Source of the DNA: Chloroflexota bacterium
GTDB lineage: Bacteria; Chloroflexota; UBA5177; JANWHV01
NCBI GenBank assembly: GCA_028287725.1
Contig: JAQBPC010000191.1
Coordinates: forward strand, 1-5,280
DNA length: 5,280 nt
Direction: 5' to 3'
Numbering within the stretch: the stretch's first letter is position 1; every line of letters begins with the position of its first letter. Below the pieces are notes generated by a model. The model saw only the letters and a list, made by a program, of their open reading frames with translations, was not told where the DNA came from and made no database searches. Both the position numbers and the translations under genes were made by a program. Shown here one piece after another: positions 1 through 5,280 of the stretch.

Positions 1-1
1 C

Positions 2-1072
2 CACATCTCGGACAACTACTTCATTCCCGCGATGTCTCGCTGGGCACACTTCGGCGGACACTGGTGGGGAATCCCAGCCGTCAGCGGCCCGCTCGCCGGC
101 CAATCGGTGTATCTGCCCAAGTATGCGGGCGCGTTGGGCTACAACAATAGCAATCTCAAGACCTGGGACGACTACTATCAGATGTCCAAGAAGGCCGTTA
201 AGTTCGATAAGAACGGCAACCTTACGCGCATCGGTTATTGGCCCGGCATCACGTCCCTCACGTTCCACGTTTGGGAAACCATGGCTCGCGGCTTCTGCCC
301 TGTCGGTCACGGCATGTACAACGCCCAGAACCAGCCGACGGCGACCGACTCCTGCAATGTCGCGTTCCTGACCTACCTCAAGAAACTGGCGGACCTCTAC
401 GGTGGCTACGCCAAGCTCAGCACGTTCCTTACTGGAGACCCGGACATCTGGAACGGCAGCCCGAAGGACTACATGGCCTCCGGCAAAGCGATCATCTCGC
501 CCTCCGCCAACGCTTACTGGGCCATCACGCCTTTCGACCAGAGCACCTTTGGCGTGAAGGGCGGTCTGAGCTACCAGGTAACTCCGCTTCCGCCCACGGT
601 TCACGGCACGATGGCCGAGGTCGCCAACTATCCGGCGACGCAGCAGGTCGTGATCATCCCACCTGGCGCCAAGCATCCTGATGCCGCATTCCTGGCCACC
701 AAGTTCATCGCCTGGGATAACGGCTACCTGCTCGGGCCCTCCACCAACGGGTCGCCGGTTGCCGCCGACCAGCAGAAGTGGGTCAACGCATTCATCGCCG
801 GCGAGAAGCCCTTCCGCCAGAAGGCAGGGTTGCCAGGTAACCCGGTTGGCTCGCTCCAGGCAGTACAGATGCAGCCGGAACTTGCCAAGCTCAGCCAGGC
901 CTACCTGCCCACGAATCCCGTTCATGTCTATTACCTGGAGCAGCTCAACAAAGCCACGGCTCGTGTCCTGTATGGCCAGCAGTCGCCATCGGCAGCATTG
1001 GCACAGGTGCAGAGACTCGTCGTCTCCGACGAGAAGCGGCTGCAGAGCCAGTATGGAAAGTGGAATTGGTAG
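2..1072 (+). CDS. ABC transporter extracellular solute-binding protein, sugar type (5' end outside window)
   Basis: The frame is open from base 2, so the first ATG at 32 is internal; the preceding codons read HISDNYFIPA without a stop, and the true start lies off the left edge. The 356 visible residues resemble the C-terminal three quarters or so of family-1 sugar-binding proteins, which usually have about 420-450 residues. The part with the signal peptide is missing. Seen features: an early GHWWGIP segment like the 'gk.yGiP' strand of this family, many surface aromatics (WETMARGF, ANAYWAI) as in sugar-binding clefts, the late IIPPGAKHPDAAFLATKFIAW helix region, and a typical C-terminal tail with ALAQVQRLV. 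Two cysteines near visible residues 99 and 118 could form a disulfide. By family knowledge the protein binds its ligand outside the membrane and delivers it to a permease-ATPase. No permease gene follows; hairpins begin about 30 bases after the stop. The ligand cannot be told from sequence. Confidence 0.88.
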   Translation, partial: HISDNYFIPAMSRWAHFGGHWWGIPAVSGPLAGQSVYLPKYAGALGYNNSNLKTWDDYYQMSKKAVKFDKNGNLTRIGYWPGITSLTFHVWETMARGFCPVGHGMYNAQNQPTATDSCNVAFLTYLKKLADLYGGYAKLSTFLTGDPDIWNGSPKDYMASGKAIISPSANAYWAITPFDQSTFGVKGGLSYQVTPLPPTVHGTMAEVANYPATQQVVIIPPGAKHPDAAFLATKFIAWDNGYLLGPSTNGSPVAADQQKWVNAFIAGEKPFRQKAGLPGNPVGSLQAVQMQPELAKLSQAYLPTNPVHVYYLEQLNKATARVLYGQQSPSAALAQVQRLVVSDEKRLQSQYGKWNW

Positions 1073-1095
1073 GTTTCATTCCGACCCACTGACGG

Positions 1096-1142
1096 AGAAG
1101 AAAAATGCCCGGACTGAAGCACCACTGTTTCAGTCCGGGCAT
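1096..1142 (-). terminator. Intrinsic-terminator-like hairpin, canonical on the minus strand
   Basis: A perfect 14-bp stem is formed by 1105-1118 (ATGCCCGGACTGAA) and 1129-1142 (TTCAGTCCGGGCAT) around a 10-base loop. Read on the minus strand, the stem is followed by TTTTCTTCT, the form of a rho-independent terminator. Read on the plus strand, the stem is followed by GGTTCCGG, with no T run. It lies 33 bases after the binding-protein stop, so it may also end or stabilise that mRNA as a hairpin without a U tract. The stem is clear; its direction of action is inferred. Confidence 0.6.
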
Positions 1143-1146
1143 GGTT

Positions 1147-1169
1147 CCGGTAGCCGCTCCTGCTACCGG
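1147..1169. repeat. Inverted repeat, 8-bp stem, second of tandem hairpins
   Basis: CCGGTAGC at 1147-1154 is perfectly complementary to GCTACCGG at 1162-1169 across a 7-base loop. It begins four bases after the 1105-1142 hairpin, giving tandem stem-loops downstream of the binding-protein gene. Such pairs often serve as transcription terminators or 3' mRNA stabilisers. No T run follows on either strand. Confidence 0.5.
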
Positions 1170-1221
1170 TCGTAGATGATGGATCAGCCTGACCTTTCGC
1201 ACCAACGACTGAAACGCTGCG

Positions 1222-1236
1222 GTTCCTGGCGGGAAC
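1222..1236. repeat. Short inverted repeat in the intergenic region
   Basis: GTTCC at 1222-1226 and GGAAC at 1232-1236 pair across a 5-base spacer (TGGCG). It could be a small stem-loop or a half-site pair for a regulator of the SDR gene that starts about 120 bases later. Five-base arms are short enough to arise by chance, so this is only a site worth noting. The rest of the 1073-1357 gap shows no convincing gene. Confidence 0.2.
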
Positions 1237-1347
1237 GGGCCTCTCACCGCGTTGCATAGACCGGGCGGGAAGAGTCGCGCGGACGTGTAAAGGCCGGCGT
1301 ACCTAGGTTAGTGACTGGTCGTCGAGTTTAATCCGCATTAGGCACAT

Positions 1348-1354
1348 GGGAGAG
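1348..1354 (+). promoter_or_regulatory. Ribosome binding site deciding the SDR start
   Basis: GGGAGAG ends three bases before the ATG at 1358, with its GGAG core about seven bases away, a normal Shine-Dalgarno distance. The other in-frame ATG, at 1346, overlaps this site and has no purine-rich motif of its own at a suitable distance. The site therefore favours 1358 as the start, giving MRLAGKTALVTG, a standard SDR N-terminus. Confidence 0.65.
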
Positions 1355-1357
1355 AGT

Positions 1358-2107
1358 ATGAGACTTGCCGGAAAGACTGCCCTCGTAACCGGTGCGGCAA
1401 GCGGCATTGGACGCGCGATTGCCGAGACATACGCCCGCGAAGGGGCGGCGGTGGTCCTGGCCGATCGGAACGAGGAGCTTGGACGCGAAGTCGTGTCGGG
1501 CATTTCGGATCGTGGAGGGACTGCCAGGTTCGAGCCAGTCGATGTGACGCAATCTGCTCACGTTGCGGATTTGTTCGCCCGTGTTGGCCGGCAAGACGGC
1601 AACCTCGATGTCCTGGTGGCGAACGCCGGAATCATGATATGTAAGACTCTGGAAGAGACCTCCGAAGAAGAGTGGGACCTTATGCATGCCGTAAATCTGC
1701 GCGGCATGTTTCTCACGATCAAGTACGGCGGTCCGATGGTCCATCGTCCCGGCGGCACCATCATAACGACCGGTTCAATCGACGGGCTATTCGGTGCGCC
1801 GGACAATGCGTCATACGCCGCGTCGAAGGGCGGCATCATTGCAATGAGCCGCGCTGCCGCGCTCGACTATGCAAAGGTTGGCATCCGACTCAACTGCATC
1901 TGCCCCGGTTGGATTGACACGCCGATCAACGATCTGTACTTCAAAGACAAGCCGGAAGAGAAGGCGAAGGCAGCCAATTTGCATCCGATCGGGCGGCTTG
2001 GGACGCCTGAGGACATTGCAAACACCGCGCTGTTTCTTGCCACTCCGGAAGCGTCCTTCATCGTAGGACTGGCCATGGTTGTAGACGGCGGCATGACGGT
2101 TAACTAA
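1358..2107 (+). CDS. Short-chain dehydrogenase/reductase (SDR), classical NAD(H)-type
   Basis: This 249-residue protein has the usual length and all landmarks of a classical SDR. The cofactor motif TGAASGIG is at 11-18, Asp36 at the end of the second strand (VVLAD) predicts preference for NAD(H) over NADP(H), and NAG is at 89-91. The catalytic tetrad is Asn113, Ser140, Tyr153 and Lys157 (YAASK), followed by PGWIDTP at 183-189 and the closing VVDGG. It is a soluble cytoplasmic oxidoreductase with a Rossmann fold, interconverting an alcohol and a ketone or lactone. The substrate is not readable: FabG-like, sugar and polyol dehydrogenases look alike at this level. The mutarotase gene 81 bases downstream on the same strand and the sugar-binding protein upstream make a sugar or polyol plausible (inference). 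The start at 1358 is chosen for its ribosome binding site. A TTTAAT at 1327-1332 resembles a -10 box but lacks a good -35. Confidence 0.93.
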   Translation: MRLAGKTALVTGAASGIGRAIAETYAREGAAVVLADRNEELGREVVSGISDRGGTARFEPVDVTQSAHVADLFARVGRQDGNLDVLVANAGIMICKTLEETSEEEWDLMHAVNLRGMFLTIKYGGPMVHRPGGTIITTGSIDGLFGAPDNASYAASKGGIIAMSRAAALDYAKVGIRLNCICPGWIDTPINDLYFKDKPEEKAKAANLHPIGRLGTPEDIANTALFLATPEASFIVGLAMVVDGGMTVN

Positions 2108-2119
2108 TGGCATGGTAGC

Positions 2120-2125
2120 GGGGGA
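2120..2125 (+). promoter_or_regulatory. Shine-Dalgarno-like site before a candidate leader ORF
   Basis: GGGGGA lies seven bases before the ATG at 2133. It is the strongest purine-rich site in the gap between the SDR and mutarotase genes. It is too far (over 60 bases) from the mutarotase ATG at 2189 to serve that start directly. Confidence 0.35.
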
Positions 2126-2132
2126 TGCGTTG

Positions 2133-2189
2133 ATGCGGGCGAAGAATGCCGATCGGCTGGACCGTCATCCAGCGGACACTAGTTCGTGA
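2133..2189 (+). CDS. Candidate 18-codon leader peptide, overlapping the mutarotase start
   Basis: ATG at 2133 opens an 18-codon frame, MRAKNADRLDRHPADTSS, ending at TGA 2187-2189. The stop shares its final A with the mutarotase ATG at 2189, a TGATG arrangement typical of translational coupling. A GGGGGA sits seven bases upstream, whereas the mutarotase itself has only a weak GCGGA about 12 bases before its start. A 6-bp hairpin (2156-2161 with 2168-2173) lies inside it. The peptide resembles nothing I recognise and shows no run of one amino acid as attenuator leaders do. The ORF could be chance; its possible role is to deliver ribosomes to the next start. Confidence 0.3.
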   Translation: MRAKNADRLDRHPADTSS

Positions 2190-3136
2190 TGGCCAAATTC
2201 AAGGTGGCTGGTGCAAGCGTTACGCCAGAACCGATAGTACTGAAAAGCAGTCGTCTTAGTCTCGTTGCCGAGCCGGCACGCGGTGGGCGGATCACCTCGG
2301 TCCGGCATCTGCCAAGCGCGAAGGAGATTCTCTGGCAACAGGCGCGGCATGACGATTGGCCGAGGTACGGGATACCGGAGTCCGAGGCGGATCTGCAGGG
2401 TTGGGACGAGTGTTGCCCCGCGATTGGGCCGGGTGCGTTCCCACAAGGTCCATGGGAATCCGTGCACAACCCCGCCCAAGGAGAGGTCTATGCGCTTCCC
2501 TGGCAGGTTCACGACTCCGCTGCCAGGCGTGTCACCATGTCCGTCCATGGCGTCCGCTTTCCCTATAAATTGGTCCGAACCATCGAGTTGACGGATGATG
2601 AGACGATTCGGCTCGACTACCGCATAACGAACCACAGCGCCCTTCCTCTTCCGTTTATCTGGTCGGCGCACCCCATGTTGGCGGCGCCCGCCGGCGGTCG
2701 CATCGAGCTTCCTGAAGGTTGTCGCGCTGCCATTGTCGATTCTTCGGATGGAGGGCGCCTAGGAGCTGCCTACGATCGCGTCCTATGGCCGGAAGCGCGT
2801 TCAAGCGCTGGGGCGTTGGCGCGCTTGGATGACGTGCGACCGGGAAGTGGGACTGCGGACAAGCTCTATATCACCGATGTACCGACCGGGCAGTGTTGCT
2901 TCGTTCGCCATGACGGCCCGCGCATAAACCTCACCTGGGACCCCGTGCAGATTCCGTACCTTGGCATATGGGTCGACACGCGGTTCGCGGGCAGCCCACA
3001 GGTGGCCTTAGAGCCGTGCCTGGGCTACCCCGATTTGATGGTCGAGGCCGCGCGATGGGGACGGCACGCCGTCCTGCCGGCATTCGGCGAGCGTTCCTGG
3101 TCATACAGCATGACGATTAGCGAGCCTGATAAGTAA
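2189..3136 (+). CDS. Aldose 1-epimerase-like protein (galactose mutarotase superfamily)
   Basis: This 315-residue protein fits the length and fold pattern of aldose 1-epimerases, which interconvert alpha and beta anomers of free sugars in the cytoplasm. Landmarks: RGGRI at 31-35, GWDECCPAIGP at 71-81, GEVYALPW at 98-105, the WSAHPM segment with His161 as the likely catalytic base/acid histidine, and LEPCLGYPD at 274-282 with Glu275 as the likely catalytic glutamate. Relatives often read 'dHGEvW..PW' where this one reads AQGEVYALPW, so Gln97 seems to replace a usual histidine. That alignment is by eye. It may therefore bind or epimerise an unusual sugar or be a mutarotase-fold protein of other function. 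Start: GTG 2186 and ATG 2189 are adjacent, and an in-frame TAG at 2180-2182 excludes anything earlier; ATG is preferred. It follows the SDR by 81 bases on the same strand, suggesting an operon for sugar oxidation. Confidence 0.85.
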   Translation: MAKFKVAGASVTPEPIVLKSSRLSLVAEPARGGRITSVRHLPSAKEILWQQARHDDWPRYGIPESEADLQGWDECCPAIGPGAFPQGPWESVHNPAQGEVYALPWQVHDSAARRVTMSVHGVRFPYKLVRTIELTDDETIRLDYRITNHSALPLPFIWSAHPMLAAPAGGRIELPEGCRAAIVDSSDGGRLGAAYDRVLWPEARSSAGALARLDDVRPGSGTADKLYITDVPTGQCCFVRHDGPRINLTWDPVQIPYLGIWVDTRFAGSPQVALEPCLGYPDLMVEAARWGRHAVLPAFGERSWSYSMTISEPDK

Positions 3137-3157
3137 GCAGGAGTCGCTGGAGCCAGG

Positions 3158-3195
3158 CAAGGGGGCCGAGGTTACGAATAACCTCGGCCCCCTTG
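3158..3195. terminator. Bidirectional terminator hairpin between convergent genes
   Basis: Bases 3158-3174 and 3179-3195 form a perfect 17-bp stem (CAAGGGGGCCGAGGTTA and its complement) closed by a CGAA loop. It lies 21 bases after the mutarotase stop and 8 bases after the peptidase stop, in the only gap between the two convergent genes. The T run is only two bases on each side, so termination would rest on the very stable GC-rich stem. The symmetry and position argue for use from both directions. Confidence 0.85.
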
Positions 3196-3203
3196 ATAGC
3201 ACG

Positions 3204-5135
3204 CTACGGCAAATTGACGATGTCTACCGGCTCGATCGCATCGGCCGGTGTATATCCGAATACCTTGGCGTAAAAATAGAATTCGGCGTCAAGCGACCGT
3301 TTGATGTTTTTCGCCATGCGGAACCCATGTTGCTCACCTTCAAATGGCAGATATGCGACCGGTATGCCTTTGGCCTTCACTGCCTCGAACATGAGCTCCG
3401 CCTGCGACGGCGGCACTACCTTATCTTCCAATCCCTGGAAGATGATCAGCGGGCGAGCAAGCTGGTCGGTATGGTGGATGGGAGATCGCTCCACGTACAG
3501 GTCTCGCCTCGCCGGATACGGTCCGATCATGCTATCGAGGTATCGGGACTCAAACTTGTGCGTGTCGGTCGCAAGAGCCTCGACGTCGCTGACGCCGTAA
3601 TAGCTCGCACCTGCCTTGAAGGTATCCCGGAAGGTCAGTGCACAGAGAGTGGTATACCCTCCGGCGCTGCCGCCGTTGATCGTCAGCCTGTTTCCGTCTA
3701 CCAGACCCTGCTCGACCAAATACGTGGCGCCGTTAACGCAATCTTCGACGTCGATGATCCCCCATTGGCCGTTGAGACGACGGCGGTACTCCGTGCCATA
3801 ACCGGTGCTCCCACCGTAGTCTACGTCCAGAATTGCGAAGCCACGACTGGTCCAGTATTGGACGGTCGTGTCGAAAGCGCTGGAGGTTGCGCCGGTGGGA
3901 CCACCGTGGATGTTCACCAGTAAGGGGGGTTTTTCACCTGCGGGCGCCACATACTCCGCGTTGGTGGGCCTGTAGAAATAGCCGTGGGCGGTCAAGCCTC
4001 GCTCTGTAGGAAATTCAATATGCTCCGCGACCGAGATGTAGGCCGGATCGAGCGCTATGGTGCTGGATCGACGCAGCACCTCGCACTGTCCGGTTCCCAG
4101 GTCCAGCTTGACGATGGCTCGTGGCGCGGTAGACGATCCTCCCTCGAAGACGGCCTTTGTGTTATTGACCTTCAGCCCATCAAACGAGGTGTACGGCGTC
4201 TCGAGCCCGGATAGCTCACCGGTCGACGTGTTCAGCGATGCCAGATGCTGGCTGCCGTTCACGATGTACGAGCAAATAATCCGGTCCGCAGCCGCAAAGC
4301 CGTAGGTCACCATATCGAAGACCCATAACGGCAGGCCAAACTCGGCCTCCATCGGATAGAGCGCCTCGATCTGTCCGTTCCGGCGCCGATAGAGGTTCCA
4401 CCAACCTGTTCGGTCGGACACAAAGTGCAGCTCGCCGCTAGGCGACCATGCTGGCTGGAATATCGATTCGTTCTTCCCACCTGCCACCAGTGTTGGCGTT
4501 CCTAGACCTCCCGCGGCATCCACGGGCGCAACCCAAAGCTGGGACTCGTCCCATGGCATGTTCGGATGGTTCCAGGTCACCCACGTGAGCTGGGATCCGT
4601 CCGGGCTGAGCCTCGGCGTGGAGTAAAAATCGGTGCCCGAGACGAGCACGCGCTCGTCGGAACCGTCCATGCCGATGCTCACCACGGTGTTGACGGCCTC
4701 GCGCCCTTCGACACTGTGGTCTTCACGCACGAGCACCAGCCGCTGGCGCTTCCGGTCAACGTCACCATCGGCATAGCGCATGCCGTTTTCAGCGGTGAGC
4801 GGCTCGGGCTTTCCACCGGGGGCTTGCCGGTACAGGCGCTGGTCGGCAAAGTTTGAGAAATACACGGTGCCGTCATTGACGACGTAGGCGCCGCCGCCGT
4901 ACTCATGGACCCGAGTCCGTACGTTGAATGGAGGCGGTGTCACATCGCCGACGACACCGTCCGCGGTTCGGCGCACCAGCACATTGCGGCCCGCTTCAGC
5001 CGGTCTTCCCTCGAGCCAATAAATATCCTCGCCGTCGAGGGCAATTTCGCCGAGGCGGATCGACTCGGCGACGATCAGATCGGAGGTGATCGGCGATTTC
5101 CAGGTACCAAACGGTGCCGTTTGTCTGCCCGCCAT
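3204..5135 (-). CDS. S9-family serine peptidase (acylaminoacyl-/dipeptidyl-peptidase type)
   Basis: The 643 residues have the two-part plan of prolyl-oligopeptidase-family enzymes. Residues 1 to about 385 carry WD-like beta-propeller repeats (for example STPRLSPDGSQLTWVTW and IFQPAWSPSGELHFVSD), and about 390 to 630 form an alpha/beta hydrolase. RVHEYGGG at 75-82 marks the COG1506-type subgroup. HGGPTG at 410-415 should supply the oxyanion hole, and the catalytic triad is Ser490 (GGSAGGY), Asp571 (GLEDKVVP) and His603 (GEQHGF). All catalytic residues are present, so it should be active. By family knowledge it cleaves short peptides, often N-terminal acylated residues or dipeptides, with the propeller limiting substrate size. 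No signal peptide or membrane segment is seen, so it is probably cytoplasmic. An in-frame TAG at 5139-5141, two codons upstream, rules out a longer start; the ribosome binding site is weak (AGAAAGAG about 10 bases upstream). It appears monocistronic and unrelated to the sugar genes. Confidence 0.95.
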   Translation of the reverse strand: MAGRQTAPFGTWKSPITSDLIVAESIRLGEIALDGEDIYWLEGRPAEAGRNVLVRRTADGVVGDVTPPPFNVRTRVHEYGGGAYVVNDGTVYFSNFADQRLYRQAPGGKPEPLTAENGMRYADGDVDRKRQRLVLVREDHSVEGREAVNTVVSIGMDGSDERVLVSGTDFYSTPRLSPDGSQLTWVTWNHPNMPWDESQLWVAPVDAAGGLGTPTLVAGGKNESIFQPAWSPSGELHFVSDRTGWWNLYRRRNGQIEALYPMEAEFGLPLWVFDMVTYGFAAADRIICSYIVNGSQHLASLNTSTGELSGLETPYTSFDGLKVNNTKAVFEGGSSTAPRAIVKLDLGTGQCEVLRRSSTIALDPAYISVAEHIEFPTERGLTAHGYFYRPTNAEYVAPAGEKPPLLVNIHGGPTGATSSAFDTTVQYWTSRGFAILDVDYGGSTGYGTEYRRRLNGQWGIIDVEDCVNGATYLVEQGLVDGNRLTINGGSAGGYTTLCALTFRDTFKAGASYYGVSDVEALATDTHKFESRYLDSMIGPYPARRDLYVERSPIHHTDQLARPLIIFQGLEDKVVPPSQAELMFEAVKAKGIPVAYLPFEGEQHGFRMAKNIKRSLDAEFYFYAKVFGYTPADAIEPVDIVNLP

Positions 5136-5239
5136 ATGCTACCCGCTCTTTCTATCAGACAGGAACCATGCAGAAGATACTGAGGCGAATGCGCCGCATG
5201 CGCGTTCCAGTCCCATCCATTTCTTGAATTGAATGAGGT

Positions 5240-5253
5240 CCCTGAGTTCAGGG
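5240..5253. promoter_or_regulatory. 14-bp near-palindrome upstream of the peptidase, possible operator
   Basis: CCCTGA and TCAGGG form perfect 6-base arms around a central GT. The site is about 105 bases upstream of the peptidase start and 10 bases before an ATG at 5264 on the plus strand. Dyads of this size between divergent genes are often regulator binding sites. No clear -35/-10 pair could be fixed nearby on either strand, so the role is a guess. The remaining 5136-5280 sequence shows only small inverted repeats such as 5189-5199. Confidence 0.3.
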
Positions 5254-5280
5254 TAGCAGGAACATGGCAGCACACTTCAA

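Noticed and set aside
931..1257. Minus-strand open frames of about 100 codons overlapping the binding-protein 3' end
   Set aside because: They lie mostly antisense to a clear coding frame or across the hairpins, have no recognisable domain or good ribosome binding site, and are arginine/serine-rich like shadow frames in GC-rich DNA.
1207..1260. Possible tRNA-like arm around the GTTCC/GGAAC repeat
   Set aside because: No acceptor stem, anticodon arm or standard T-loop sequence could be fitted around it on either strand.
1304..1332. Possible promoter for the SDR gene
   Set aside because: TTTAAT at 1327-1332 matches the -10 consensus at five of six bases, but the sequence 17 bases upstream (TAGGTT) does not resemble a -35 box, so no promoter is called.
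1328..1744. Minus-strand open frame of 138 codons opposite the SDR gene
   Set aside because: It is wholly explained as the shadow of an SDR with all catalytic motifs on the plus strand.
5189..5199. Small inverted repeat ATGCGCCGCAT
   Set aside because: The five-base arms with a one-base centre are too tight for a stem-loop and common by chance in GC-rich sequence.
5075..5275. Minus-strand 66-codon frame starting upstream of the peptidase
   Set aside because: It runs into the peptidase gene in another frame, has no recognisable motif, and the peptidase frame with its in-frame upstream stop is the better explanation.

Overview
The window is a GC-rich bacterial chromosomal segment with four protein genes. 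The first three point right (+): the 3' part of an ABC-transporter sugar-type solute-binding protein, a short-chain dehydrogenase/reductase (SDR), and an aldose-1-epimerase-like mutarotase. The fourth, on the minus strand and converging on them, is a full-length S9-family serine peptidase. The GC-rich codon use and gene mix (extracellular sugar-binding protein, NAD-type SDR, mutarotase, acylaminoacyl-peptidase-type S9 enzyme) fit a free-living heterotroph such as a member of the Chloroflexota or Actinomycetota. That placement is an impression from gene style only; there is no rRNA or other phylogenetic marker here.

Layout: 2-1072 is the binding-protein gene, cut by the left edge. 1073-1357 is noncoding and holds three inverted repeats, the first followed by a T-rich run only when read on the minus strand. 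1358-2107 is the SDR. 2108-2188 is a short gap containing a possible 18-codon leader ORF whose stop overlaps the mutarotase start. 2189-3136 is the mutarotase. 3158-3195 is a perfect 17-bp hairpin between the convergent genes. 3204-5135 is the peptidase (minus). 5136-5280 is noncoding, with a 14-bp near-palindrome and possibly the first codons of a divergent + gene.

Working together (inference): the binding protein would capture a sugar outside the cell, while the SDR and the mutarotase would oxidise and interconvert anomers of a free sugar inside. These three therefore look like part of a carbohydrate uptake and oxidation locus, although the hairpins at 1105-1169 suggest that the binding protein and the SDR are separate transcription units. 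The peptidase looks like an unrelated housekeeping peptide-degrading enzyme. No mobile element, CRISPR array, tRNA or rRNA is visible. The window is mostly ordinary; the most unusual items are the candidate coupled leader ORF, the minus-oriented terminator with a competing complementary segment, and a mutarotase that seems to lack one of the two usual active-site histidines.
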